A DNA stretch of 16,737 nucleotides from Stenotrophomonas_A sp035539015. Its GTDB lineage: Bacteria; Pseudomonadota; Gammaproteobacteria; Xanthomonadales; Xanthomonadaceae. The notes under the pieces were generated by a model. That model saw only the letters and a program-made list of their open reading frames with translations. It was not told where the DNA came from and searched no databases. Both the position numbers and the translations under genes were made by a program. The stretch is from positions 1 through 16,737 of the forward strand of contig DATLJF010000089.1 in the NCBI GenBank assembly GCA_035539015.1. Reading direction: 5' to 3'. Below are positions 6,672-13,745 of the stretch, piece after piece (position 1 is the first letter of the stretch; each line of letters opens with the position of its first letter).

Positions 6672-7439
6672 ATGCCGCGGCAGATCCCTTCGCTCCGCGA
6701 ACTCCTTGGCCTGTGCCTGCTCGCCAAGCTGCTCGAGCTCACGGTGGCCACGACGGTCATGGTGCAAGGCGGGCAGGAAGATGAGGCAACCTGGCTCGCC
6801 GCCGGCGTCTGTCTGCTGATCATGGCCAGTAGCCTGCGGCTGCGCGGATGGTCACTGCCGTCACTTGCGCCGCAGCGGCAGCCGGCCATTCCACATGCCG
6901 GCCGGTGGCTGCTCCTCGCCCTGCCCCTGGGCGTGCTCCTGCGCGTCGGCAGTGAAGCCTTGTATCTGCTTGTCGCTGCCGCGGCGAGCCCTGCCCAGGT
7001 AGCAGAAGATTTCAACATCCTGGCAACGGTTGCGACGACCCGGCCGCCATGGGCGTTCTGGCCGGCCCTGCTCATCGGCGCGCTGGAGGAGGAGTTCTTC
7101 TACCGAGTGGTACTGCTCGGCTGGCTTGCGACGCGCTGGCACTGGAGCATCGCCCTGCTCGTCAGCAGCGCCGTGTTCGCGGTGCCGCATGGCAATCCTG
7201 TCGCGTTCCTCGGCGGCCTGGGACTCGGGCTGGTCTATCTTCAATCCCGAAGCCTGCTGGCTGCCTTCATCGCCCACGTGGCGGCCAACCTGGTGCATCC
7301 CTACCTGCAATGGCGTGGCATCGCCATCGACAGCGAGCTCACATGGCAACTGGCCTGGCTTCTCGCTCCTGCCTTCATCGCTTTCCTGCTCGGCTCAGTG
7401 TTCAATCTGATGCGCTCACATCGCGCATCAAGGCCCTAG
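6672..7439 (+). CDS. CPBP family intramembrane metalloprotease (Abi-type)
   Basis: A 255-residue multi-pass inner-membrane protein (about 6-7 hydrophobic segments). Catalytic motifs of the CPBP (CAAX protease and bacteriocin-processing) family are intact: motif 1 EEEFFYR (Glu140, Glu141, Arg145), motif 2 FAVPH (His173), and motif 3 HVAAN (His202, Asn206). In other bacteria, members next to bacteriocin genes give immunity or mature peptides. The ATG at 6672 places the start just after the hairpin. A GTG at 6597, overlapping the peptide gene by 25 bp, or TTG at 6618 overlapping its stop, would extend the N-terminus by 25 or 18 residues, but that extension is hydrophilic, crosses the hairpin and lacks a good ribosome-binding site. 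The 3' end overlaps the convergent DUF1304 gene by 12 bp. It is likely co-transcribed with the peptide. Confidence 0.85.
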   Translation: MPRQIPSLRELLGLCLLAKLLELTVATTVMVQGGQEDEATWLAAGVCLLIMASSLRLRGWSLPSLAPQRQPAIPHAGRWLLLALPLGVLLRVGSEALYLLVAAAASPAQVAEDFNILATVATTRPPWAFWPALLIGALEEEFFYRVVLLGWLATRWHWSIALLVSSAVFAVPHGNPVAFLGGLGLGLVYLQSRSLLAAFIAHVAANLVHPYLQWRGIAIDSELTWQLAWLLAPAFIAFLLGSVFNLMRSHRASRP

Positions 7440-7778
7440 TGACAACAGCACCAGCCCCACCACCGCCGGCGCCGCCTGCACCCATAGGATTCGCCGGCTC
7501 ACGCTCCACGCGCCGTACAGGCCTGCCACGACCACGCAGCCCAGGAAGAACGCCAGCACGTCCACGCGCGCGGCGATCACGCCCCAGGCCAGCCCCGCGG
7601 CGAGGAAGCCGTTGTAGAGGCCCTGGTTGGCCGCCAGCACACGGGTGAGTTGCGCCTTCTCCGGCGTATTGCCAAACACCTTCAACCCGAGCGGCCGGGT
7701 CCACAGGAACATCTCCAGCACCAGGAAGTACAGGTGCAACAACGCCACCACGGCGGCCATCGAGCGAGCCAGGATCAT
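7428..7778 (-). CDS. DUF1304 domain-containing membrane protein
   Basis: A 116-residue protein with four predicted membrane helices (about residues 4-26, 50-68, 72-92, 95-114). The family signature is visible: LHLYFLVLEMFLW near the N-terminus, then KVFGNTPEK and ANQGLYNGFLAAGLAWG. DUF1304 proteins have no established function. The ATG at 7778 overlaps the stop of the upstream transporter gene (ATGA), so translation is coupled to it. The 3' end overlaps the convergent CPBP protease gene by 12 bp with no terminator between them. Confidence 0.9.
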   Translation of the reverse strand: MILARSMAAVVALLHLYFLVLEMFLWTRPLGLKVFGNTPEKAQLTRVLAANQGLYNGFLAAGLAWGVIAARVDVLAFFLGCVVVAGLYGAWSVSRRILWVQAAPAVVGLVLLSLGP

Positions 7779-9145
7779 GCGTGCGGTTCCTTCGTCGAAT
7801 GGGGCGCTTGCGCGCGCTCGGCAGGCAGTTTGGCAACCTCGCGCAGCAAGCGCCAGGCACCCAGGGTCAATCCGCTGGCGACCAGCAGGCCGGCGCTGAA
7901 CACCGCGTGCGAGCTGAATGCCGACAGCAGCTTGTGTACCCAGACGAAGGTGAGATCGCTGCCGCGGTAGATCACCGTGTCGATCGCCGCGCCGGCCTTG
8001 TAGCGCCATTCGCGCCCGACCCGGGTGTAGATCGTCTCGCGCGCCGGCTTGGCCAGCGAGAACTCGCTGGCGCGCGTCACCACCTGCACCACCGCCACCA
8101 TCAGCGGCAACGGCGAGACCGCCAGGATCGAGTAGCCCAGGATGATCGCGATACCGGGGATCAGCAGCGCCGGGGCAATGCCGTAGCGCGACAGCAGCAG
8201 GCGCGTGAACAACAACTGCACCAGCAAGGTCAGCGCATTGACCGCCAAGTCGATGCTCGCGTAGTACGCGGTGCTCGCCGCGGGGTCGGTGAACATGCGC
8301 CGCACGATCGCCGCCTGCTCGTTGTAGAGCAAGGTGCCCACGCCGACGCCCAGGACCACCACCAATGCCAGCCAGCGCAGCAGCGGCTCGCGCGCGATCA
8401 GTTGCAGGCCGGCCAGCACGCTGCCGCCCATCGGTACCTCGCCGCTGACCAGGCGCTGCTCGCGCTCGCGCTGCACCGCCCACAAGCGCAGGCGCAGCAG
8501 GCAGACCACGCACATCAGCAGGAATCCTGCCGATACCAGCATCAGATGGGCAATGCCGATGCGCTCGACCAGGGTGCGGGTCAGGATCGGCCCGACGAAG
8601 GCGCCGATGGTACCGGCCGCGCCGATGTAGCCGTAGTACGCCTTGGCTTCGGCATTGCTGAAGACGTCGGCCATGAAACTCCAGAACACCGCCACGGCGA
8701 ACAGGTTGAACACGCTGATCCACAGGAAGAACGCCATGCCGCGCCCGGGCACGCCGCTGTCGAACAGCAGGTAGAACAGCAACAGGGTGATGATGAAGAA
8801 CCCGTACACCACCGGCAGGAACACCCGGCGCGGGAAGCGACTCACCAGCGCGCCATAGAGCGGCTGCAACAGCAGCATGATCAGGAAGGTGCAGGTGAAC
8901 AGCACCTGCAGGGTGAAGTCCTTCAACGGCATGCCGTGGGCGGCGAAGAAGGCGATCATCGCCGGCGGAAACACCGCCTCGACATCGGCCGAGGCGCCCA
9001 TCGCCTCGCGTACCGGCCGCAGCACGTAGTAGCCGCTAAGCAGGCAGAAGAAATAGAGGAACGACCACCACAGCGCTGGCGAGCCACCGAAGGCCGCCAG
9101 CAGTGCATGCAGTGGGCGCTGCGGGCCGGAGGCGGGCGCGTTCAT
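7775..9145 (-). CDS. MFS transporter, NTP/NDP exchange-transporter-like
   Basis: A 456-residue inner-membrane protein with about 12 hydrophobic segments. Features: SFLYFFCLLSGYYVLRPVREAMG in helix 1, a cytoplasmic loop SRFPRR between early helices, WSFMADVFSNAEAKAYYGYIGAAGTIGAFVG in the middle, and ASEFSLAKPARETIYTRVGREWRYKAGAAIDTVIYRGSDL near helix 11. These resemble the ATP:ADP antiporter-like (Npt1/Npt2) branch found in xanthomonads, but free-living members are not shown to move nucleotides, so the substrate is unknown. I chose the ATG at 9145; a GTG at 9157 adds four residues. It is followed by DUF1304 with an ATGA overlap and diverges from the GMC oxidoreductase gene. Confidence 0.8.
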   Translation of the reverse strand: MNAPASGPQRPLHALLAAFGGSPALWWSFLYFFCLLSGYYVLRPVREAMGASADVEAVFPPAMIAFFAAHGMPLKDFTLQVLFTCTFLIMLLLQPLYGALVSRFPRRVFLPVVYGFFIITLLLFYLLFDSGVPGRGMAFFLWISVFNLFAVAVFWSFMADVFSNAEAKAYYGYIGAAGTIGAFVGPILTRTLVERIGIAHLMLVSAGFLLMCVVCLLRLRLWAVQREREQRLVSGEVPMGGSVLAGLQLIAREPLLRWLALVVVLGVGVGTLLYNEQAAIVRRMFTDPAASTAYYASIDLAVNALTLLVQLLFTRLLLSRYGIAPALLIPGIAIILGYSILAVSPLPLMVAVVQVVTRASEFSLAKPARETIYTRVGREWRYKAGAAIDTVIYRGSDLTFVWVHKLLSAFSSHAVFSAGLLVASGLTLGAWRLLREVAKLPAERAQAPHSTKEPHA

Positions 9146-9265
9146 GGGCACCGGCACGCGCAGGCGCCCGAGCGACGAAGGAACATGGACCGCTTCCGGG
9201 GGGAGGAAGCGCGCAACTTAGCCGATGCCCCGCGCCACCGCCAGCGCCGCCAGTGCGACAGCGCG

Positions 9266-9294
9266 TTGCCGCAAGGCACCTGGGTGCCTATGCT
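9266..9294 (+). promoter_or_regulatory. Promoter of the GMC oxidoreductase gene with a palindrome in the spacer
   Basis: TTGCCG (9266-9271), 17 bp, TATGCT (9289-9294). The spacer and first -10 base carry AGGCACCTGGGTGCCT (9274-9289), 7-bp arms around TG. The estimated start point is about 9301, leaving a leader of about 24 nt. The palindrome is an operator-like site; no regulator gene is adjacent. Confidence 0.45.
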
Positions 9295-9311
9295 CGGGCC
9301 ACGCGAGTTCC

Positions 9312-9320
9312 GGGGAGGGA
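9312..9320 (+). promoter_or_regulatory. Ribosome-binding site deciding the GTG start of the GMC gene
   Basis: GGGGAGGGA ends 4 nt before the GTG at 9325. The ATG at 9321 is out of frame with the FAD domain, so the GTG is the real start. Confidence 0.8.
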
Positions 9321-9324
9321 ATGC

Positions 9325-10926
9325 GTGTTCGACTACATCATCGTCGGTGCCGGCTCGGCCGGTTGCGTATTGGCCAACCGCCTCAGCGCCGATCCAGGCT
9401 GCCGGGTGCTGTTGATCGAGGCCGGTCCGCGCGATCGCCATCCCTTTATCCACATGCCAGCGGGCCTGTCCCGGCTGGCCAACCTGCGCTCGCTCAACTG
9501 GAACTACGAAACCGAACCGCAGCCGGCCCTGGGTGGGCGGCGGTTGTGGTGGCCGCGCGGCAAGGTGCTGGGGGGTTCGAGCTCGATCAACGCCATGTGC
9601 TACGTGCGCGGCGACCCGGGCGACTACGACCAATGGGCACGCGCCGGCGCCAGCGGCTGGGGTTGGCAGGACGTGCTGCCGTATTTCCGCCGCAGCGAAC
9701 ACAACCAACAGGGCGCCGATGCCCTGCACGGCGGCGACGGGCCGCTGCATGTCAGCGACCTGCGCCATCGCAATCCATTATCCGAGGCGTTCGTCACCGC
9801 CGGTGTGCAGGCGGGCCTGCCCGCCAACCCGGACTTCAATGGCCGCCAGCAACTGGGCGTGGGCTTCTACCAGGTCACGCAGAAGGACGGCGCGCGTTGC
9901 TCGGCCGCGGTTGCCTACCTGCGCCCGGCGCATGCGCGCCGCAACCTGCAGGTGCTCACGCGGGTGCAGGTACACCGGGTTGTGGTCGAGAACGGTCAGG
10001 CAGTGGGCGTTGCCTATGCCCAGGGCGGCGTGGCGCAGGTCGCGCGGGCCGCGCGCGAAGTATTGCTGTGCGCCGGTACATTGAACTCGCCGCAGCTGCT
10101 GATGCTCTCGGGCATCGGCCCCGCCGACCATCTGCAGGCGCACCGGCTGCCGGTGCATGCGGACCTGCCTGGCGTCGGCGGCAACCTGCAGGACCACCTG
10201 GATGTGTGCACCCTGGTGCACACCGTGCCCGGCGTCAGCTACGACCGCGCCAGCGAGTTGGCGATTGCCCTGCGCTATTTCCTGGGTGGCCGCCGCGGCG
10301 CTGGCACCAGCAATATCGCCGAGGCCGGCGGCTTCTTCCGCTCGCCGCTGGCAGAAGATGCGCGCGCCGACATCCAGCTGCATTTCGTCCCAGCCATGCT
10401 CGACGACCATGGCCGCCACCGCCTGCCGGGCGACGGCTACACGCTGCACGCTTGCTTCCTGCGCCCGCGCAGTCGCGGCCGCTTGCGCCTGCGCAGCACC
10501 GATCCGCTGGCTGCGCCGGCGATCGATCCGGCCTATTTGAGCGATGACGAGGGCTTCGACCTGCGGATGATGCTGGAGTGCGCGCGGCTGTCGCGCCGCA
10601 TCCTCGCCCAGCCGGCCTTCGATAGCTGGCGTGGCAAGCCGATCTTCCCGGAGCGCGATGACCTGGACGACGCCGGCTTGATCGAGTTCGTGCGCCGCAA
10701 GGCCGAAACCGTCTACCACCCGGTCGGCACCTGCCGCATGGGCGCGGACCATGATCCGCGGGCGGTCCTCGATCCCCAGTTGCGCGTGCGCGGCGTGCGC
10801 GGCCTGCGGGTGGTCGACGCCTCGGTCATGCCGACGCTGCCTGGCGGCAACACCAATGCCCCGGTGATCATGCTGGCCGAGCGGGCAGCGGACCTGTTGC
10901 TGGGGCAGGCTCCGGCGGGCGCTTGA
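9325..10926 (+). CDS. GMC family FAD-dependent oxidoreductase (choline dehydrogenase-like)
   Basis: A 533-residue flavoenzyme that oxidises an alcohol to an aldehyde. Seen: Rossmann motif DYIIVGAGSAGCVLANRL at residues 3-20, first GMC signature RGKVLGGSSSINAMCYVRG, second GMC signature GTLNSPQLLMLSGIGP, and C-terminal catalytic block VYHPVGTCRMG with His465 plus GGNTNAP with Asn511, the pair equivalent to the His/Asn of choline oxidase. Length is normal (530-560 aa). No signal peptide, so cytoplasmic. The start is GTG at 9325 with a strong Shine-Dalgarno. No betB or betI neighbour is present, so calling it BetA would overreach; other alcohol dehydrogenases (AlkJ-like) are equally possible. 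It diverges from the MFS-like gene across 179 bp. Confidence 0.93.
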   Translation: MFDYIIVGAGSAGCVLANRLSADPGCRVLLIEAGPRDRHPFIHMPAGLSRLANLRSLNWNYETEPQPALGGRRLWWPRGKVLGGSSSINAMCYVRGDPGDYDQWARAGASGWGWQDVLPYFRRSEHNQQGADALHGGDGPLHVSDLRHRNPLSEAFVTAGVQAGLPANPDFNGRQQLGVGFYQVTQKDGARCSAAVAYLRPAHARRNLQVLTRVQVHRVVVENGQAVGVAYAQGGVAQVARAAREVLLCAGTLNSPQLLMLSGIGPADHLQAHRLPVHADLPGVGGNLQDHLDVCTLVHTVPGVSYDRASELAIALRYFLGGRRGAGTSNIAEAGGFFRSPLAEDARADIQLHFVPAMLDDHGRHRLPGDGYTLHACFLRPRSRGRLRLRSTDPLAAPAIDPAYLSDDEGFDLRMMLECARLSRRILAQPAFDSWRGKPIFPERDDLDDAGLIEFVRRKAETVYHPVGTCRMGADHDPRAVLDPQLRVRGVRGLRVVDASVMPTLPGGNTNAPVIMLAERAADLLLGQAPAGA

Positions 10927-11024
10927 GCGGTAGCAAACCAATCCGGGGTACCCGCTCCGTAGCGCGACGTGCGTCGGAAAAATCCCCACAAGATCAACGC
11001 GATGCCCATTCATCTTGTCGCGGT

Positions 11025-11054
11025 TTGTGCTATCCGGAAAAGCGGCGCTAGAAT
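11025..11054 (+). promoter_or_regulatory. Candidate promoter of the serine hydrolase gene
   Basis: TTGTGC (11025-11030), 18-bp spacer, TAGAAT (11049-11054; 5 of 6 consensus). The ATG is about 33 nt downstream. No other convincing element is visible in the 161-bp gap after the GMC gene. Confidence 0.5.
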
Positions 11055-11087
11055 CCTTGCAGGCAGGGTCACAGGCGGCACACATCC

Positions 11088-12473
11088 ATGAAAGACATGA
11101 GCAAGCGCCGGCGTCTTCGGCCGGTTGCAACGGGGTTGCTCGGGGTATTGATGCCCTTCGCATTGTCTTCCACCGCGCAGACGCCGGCGCCCGCCGTGCA
11201 GACGCTGCAGGCCTTCAATAACGTCGCCGCCTCGCCCACCCAACCGGCCGCCTATCGCGCCGCGCTGGGCGAGGAAAAGATCCGGCCGCTGGCCGAAGGT
11301 TTCGATCCGGCCGTGTTCGAATCCATGGCCGAGCAGCTGACCTACGGCGAGCGCGTGCCCGGCATGGCGCTGGCCATCGTCCAGGGCGGCCGCGTGCTCA
11401 GCGCGCGCGGCTTTGGCGTCACCGACGTCAACCATCCGCAGCCGGTGGACGCGCACACCGTATTCCGCCTGGCCTCGTTGTCCAAGGCCTTCGCCGGCAC
11501 CATGGCCGGGCTGCTGGTCAATGACGGCACCCTGCGCTGGGACAGCAAGGTGGTCGATTACGTGCCCGGCTTCCAGCTCAGCGATCCGGTCGCCACGCGC
11601 CAGCTCACCATCGCCGACGTGCTCAGCCATCGCGTCGGCCTGACCCGCAATGCCTACGATCGCGATGTCGAGTCCGACAACGACTACTACACCCTCAGCC
11701 ACAAGCTGGCCAACGCACCGCTGCGCTGCGCGCCGGGCGAGTGCTACGCCTACCAGAATGTCGCCTTCAGCCTGGTCGGCGACGTGGTCTTCGCCGCCTC
11801 GGGTAATTTCTACGAGCAGTCGGTCGAGAAGCGCATCTTCAAACCGCTCGGCATGAACGATGCCAGCATGGGCCTGGCCGGCATCCAGGCCAGCCCGAGC
11901 TGGGCACGCCCGCACGTGCGCAGCCGCAATGGCTGGGTCGGGCTGACGCCCAAGCCCACCTATTACCGACTGGCGCCGGCCGCGGGCGTCAATGCCAGCG
12001 CCAGCGACATGGCGCAGTGGTTGCTGGCGCAGACCGGCCATCGCCCCGACGTGCTGCCTGCGCCGTTGCTGGCGACGCTGCACGCCTCGTTGATTTCCAC
12101 CCCGGGCGAAATGCGTTCGGGCTGGCGCCGCGAGCGTGTGAGCTCGGCTGGCTATGCGTTGGGCTGGCGCGTGTTCGAGTACGCCGGCCACCAGGTCGTC
12201 TTCCATGCCGGCGCGGTCCAGGGCTATCGCGGCCTGGTGGCACTGGTACCCGAGCGCGACCTGGGCGTGGCCATCCTGTGGAACGGCGAAAGCGGCCTGC
12301 CCTCCGGCCTGCTGCCGACGATCCTCGACCGCGCGATGGGCCTGCCGGCACAACGTTGGCTCGACATCGACGTCGACAGCGACTTCGGCAACGACAACAT
12401 GCTGGCTGAAAAGCAGCAGGTGCCGGGTCGCCGGGGCACCTCCACGGGCAAAGCGGTAGCTTCGCCGCGCTAG
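11088..12473 (+). CDS. Serine hydrolase of the class C beta-lactamase / penicillin-binding family
   Basis: A 461-residue exported enzyme. The N-terminus (KRRRLRP, then VATGLLGVLMPFALSSTAQ) is a signal peptide with likely cleavage after residue 30 (STA-Q). Catalytic motifs of the AmpC-like/EstB fold are intact: SLSK (Ser130, Lys133), YQN (Tyr222, Asn224) and HAG (His373-Gly375) in place of KTG. HAG/HTG variants are typical of esterases and D-peptidases in this family rather than true AmpC, so beta-lactam resistance should not be assumed. The ATG at 11088 is used; the ATG at 11097 would remove three residues and is nearly as good. It follows the GMC gene on the same strand but has its own promoter-like element. 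Confidence 0.9.
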   Translation: MKDMSKRRRLRPVATGLLGVLMPFALSSTAQTPAPAVQTLQAFNNVAASPTQPAAYRAALGEEKIRPLAEGFDPAVFESMAEQLTYGERVPGMALAIVQGGRVLSARGFGVTDVNHPQPVDAHTVFRLASLSKAFAGTMAGLLVNDGTLRWDSKVVDYVPGFQLSDPVATRQLTIADVLSHRVGLTRNAYDRDVESDNDYYTLSHKLANAPLRCAPGECYAYQNVAFSLVGDVVFAASGNFYEQSVEKRIFKPLGMNDASMGLAGIQASPSWARPHVRSRNGWVGLTPKPTYYRLAPAAGVNASASDMAQWLLAQTGHRPDVLPAPLLATLHASLISTPGEMRSGWRRERVSSAGYALGWRVFEYAGHQVVFHAGAVQGYRGLVALVPERDLGVAILWNGESGLPSGLLPTILDRAMGLPAQRWLDIDVDSDFGNDNMLAEKQQVPGRRGTSTGKAVASPR

Positions 12474-12480
12474 CCGCTTT
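12450..12480 (+). other. Hairpin across the serine hydrolase stop codon
   Basis: AAAGCGG (12450-12456) and CCGCTTT (12474-12480) pair, and inner TAGC/GCTA pair around one bulged G. It covers the TAG stop and has no T-run, so it is more likely an RNA-stability element than a terminator. Confidence 0.35.
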
Positions 12481-12560
12481 GCGGCTGGCGCGCCCAAACT
12501 TTGCTACGCAAACTTCGGGTCCCAGCTCCTGCCTTGCCTATCCCCCGCGCCTGTCGGCGC

Positions 12561-12585
12561 GCCCCCCTTAACAGAAGGGGGGCTT
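12561..12585 (+). terminator. Candidate terminator of the serine hydrolase gene
   Basis: A perfect 9-bp stem GCCCCCCTT / AAGGGGGGC with 5-nt loop, followed by TT and then GTCC. It is 88 bp past the stop; the T-run is short, so efficiency is uncertain. Confidence 0.5.
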
Positions 12586-12613
12586 GTCCCCAGTTGATGG
12601 ATGCGCCAAAAGC

Positions 12614-12638
12614 AAAGGGGCGGCCAAGGCCGCCCTTT
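12614..12638 (+). terminator. Second hairpin, possible backup terminator
   Basis: AAAGGG(G)CGGCC pairs with GGCCGCCCTTT with one bulged G. TTTCGCATTT follows on the plus strand. It lies between convergent genes and could act from either side. Confidence 0.45.
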
Positions 12639-12657
12639 CGCATTTCCGCCCCCCCAT

Positions 12658-12695
12658 AAAAAAGCTCCCTCCCCGCTGGGCACCGGGGAGAGAGC
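12658..12695 (-). terminator. Intrinsic terminator of the histone-like gene
   Basis: On the minus strand, a 12-bp stem with one mismatch (GCTCTCTCCCCG / CGGGGAGGGAGC, 8-nt loop) ends in six T. It lies 29 bp past the stop codon. Confidence 0.88.
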
Positions 12696-12724
12696 CTGAT
12701 GTACGGCTTATCGGGACAGTTGAA

Positions 12725-13186
12725 TCAGATCAGCGGTGCCGGGGTAGCCGGCAGGGCGACCGGAGCGGCCTTCTTCTTGCGAGCGGCCGGCTTCTTCTTG
12801 GCAACCTTCTTCGCAGCCTTCTTCGGGGCCTTCTTGGCAGCCTTCTTGGCAGTCGACTTCTTGGCTACCTTCTTGGCCGCCTTCTTCGCGGTCTTCTTTA
12901 CAGCCTTCTTGGCGCCGGTCTTCTTGGCTACCTTCTTGGCCGCCTTCTTCGCGGTCTTCTTCACGGCCTTCTTGGCGCCGGACTTCTTGGCTACCTTCTT
13001 GGTCGCCTTCTTCGCGGTCTTCTTGGCGGACTTCTTCACCGCCTTCTTGGCCGGCGACTTCTTGGCGGCCTTCTTGGCGACCTTCTTCGCTGCCTTCTTT
13101 ACGGTCTTCTTGCCAGCAGCCTTCTTCGCGGTCTTCTTCACCGCTTTCTTGGCGGTCGATTTCTTCGCAGCTTTCTTAGTGGCCAT
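12725..13186 (-). CDS. Histone H1-like Lys/Ala-rich DNA-binding protein
   Basis: A 153-residue protein made almost entirely of Lys and Ala with some Val, Thr and Ser, arranged as repeats of x-A-K-K. It resembles the C-terminal tail of eukaryotic H1, chlamydial Hc2 and Pseudomonas AlgP. Such proteins bind DNA without strict sequence preference and compact the nucleoid. No globular domain is visible; the C-terminus becomes PAARKKKAAPVALPATPAPLI. I chose the ATG at 13186 (MATKKAAKKS) because GGAG lies 7 nt upstream; an upstream in-frame start at 13237 would add 17 residues of different composition. Most Lys codons are AAG, giving a repetitive coding strand that could vary in repeat number by slippage. 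It has its own terminator and a long gene-free upstream region. Confidence 0.92.
   Translation of the reverse strand: MATKKAAKKSTAKKAVKKTAKKAAGKKTVKKAAKKVAKKAAKKSPAKKAVKKSAKKTAKKATKKVAKKSGAKKAVKKTAKKAAKKVAKKTGAKKAVKKTAKKAAKKVAKKSTAKKAAKKAPKKAAKKVAKKKPAARKKKAAPVALPATPAPLI
12857..13045 (-). repeat. Three tandem 63-bp units inside the histone-like gene
   Basis: Units at 12857-12919, 12920-12982 and 12983-13045 each encode 21 residues of the form (S/T)GAKKAVKKTAKKAAKKVAKK with few differences; the third unit (13045 side) is more diverged. The period keeps the reading frame. Confidence 0.8.
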
Positions 13187-13207
13187 GTGATGGCTCCTCG
13201 TCAGTGA

Positions 13208-13237
13208 ACTATGGAGTTGAGTGCCCAGTGAAACCAA
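13208..13237 (-). promoter_or_regulatory. Weak candidate promoter of the histone-like gene
   Basis: On the minus strand TTGGTT (13237-13232), 18 bp, CATAGT (13213-13208), about 22 nt before the ATG. Both boxes are poor matches, and the real promoter may lie farther upstream. Confidence 0.25.
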
Positions 13238-13240
13238 AGT

Positions 13241-13263
13241 CCGCGGCGGGACCCCGCCCGCGG
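13241..13263. other. GC-rich hairpin upstream of the histone-like gene
   Basis: CCGCGG repeats at 13241-13246 and 13258-13263 pair, with further CGGG/CCCG pairing inside. On the minus strand it lies 55-77 nt before the ATG. Confidence 0.4.
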
Positions 13264-13304
13264 ATACCGCCTGACCGTCGACTTCGACGCGGCGGATACA
13301 GAAA

Positions 13305-13330
13305 CACCCGCGTCGACGCCGACACGGGTG
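13305..13330 (-). other. Hairpin, possible terminator of an unannotated minus-strand transcript
   Basis: CACCCG and CGGGTG arms plus inner GTCG/CGAC pairs (one C-A mismatch, 4-nt loop). On the minus strand it is followed by TTTCTGT, a weak U-run. No gene is upstream of it on that strand, so if it terminates anything it would be a small RNA. Confidence 0.35.
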
Positions 13331-13512
13331 CGCAATGGAAGGACGTCGTACTTTTCGCGGAGGGAAGCAGTCCCATATCCACCGTCTTAGGTTCCAGGGC
13401 GGATGCGTGGCGCTTGCTTGTCACCTTGATGTCGATTCGACTCACTCTCTGCGGCAGCAACGTCTGCTTGGGGCGAAACCTAATCACGGTTTTTTTTACT
13501 GTCAACACTCCG

Positions 13513-13528
13513 GCGAAAATATTTTTCG
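13513..13528. repeat. AT-centred palindrome, copy 1
   Basis: GGCGAAAATATTTTTCG: perfect arms CGAAAA/TTTTCG around TAT. It matches the second palindrome 233 bp away except for one central base (A instead of T) across the first 17 positions. Confidence 0.6.
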
Positions 13529-13745
13529 ACCGGCCGTCGGCACGGCACCGCTCCGACGGGTGCAGCGCCACCCCGCCGCCCGCCTTGCAAGCAGGGTCGG
13601 CAGCAGCCGACATCGCGGTCGATAAAAAAAAACTACTTCTTTTCAGCTGTATTGTTCGCGCCGCTGCACGCAAGCGCGACGCGCGCCGGCACTACGCGTG
13701 CGCGCGGCGACGGCGCGCCGGACAGCACCGGAGGTGGTCGCGGCG

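Noticed and set aside
9321..9323. ATG as start of the GMC oxidoreductase
   Set aside because: It is out of frame with the FAD-binding motif; the GTG at 9325 with the same ribosome-binding site is in frame.
7781..9415. 544-codon plus-strand open frame over the MFS-like gene
   Set aside because: The translation is Gln/Arg/His-rich low complexity with no domain; the minus-strand frame encodes clear membrane helices.
9325..10926. Naming the GMC enzyme betA
   Set aside because: No betaine aldehyde dehydrogenase or BetI neighbour, and GMC alcohol dehydrogenases share the same motifs.
11088..12473. Calling the serine hydrolase an AmpC beta-lactamase resistance gene
   Set aside because: The third motif is HAG rather than KTG and the C-terminus is longer than AmpC, which fits esterase/peptidase relatives better.
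11010..12497. 495-codon minus-strand open frame over the serine hydrolase gene
   Set aside because: The plus-strand frame has a signal peptide and all three catalytic motifs; the antisense product has none.
12857..13045. CRISPR-like direct repeats
   Set aside because: The repeats are contiguous, in frame with the Lys/Ala protein and have no unique spacers; they are coding repeats.
12584..13207. Leu/Gly-rich plus-strand open frame opposite the histone-like gene
   Set aside because: It is the complement of Lys-AAG repeats read in another frame, giving artificial Leu-Leu-Gly repeats.
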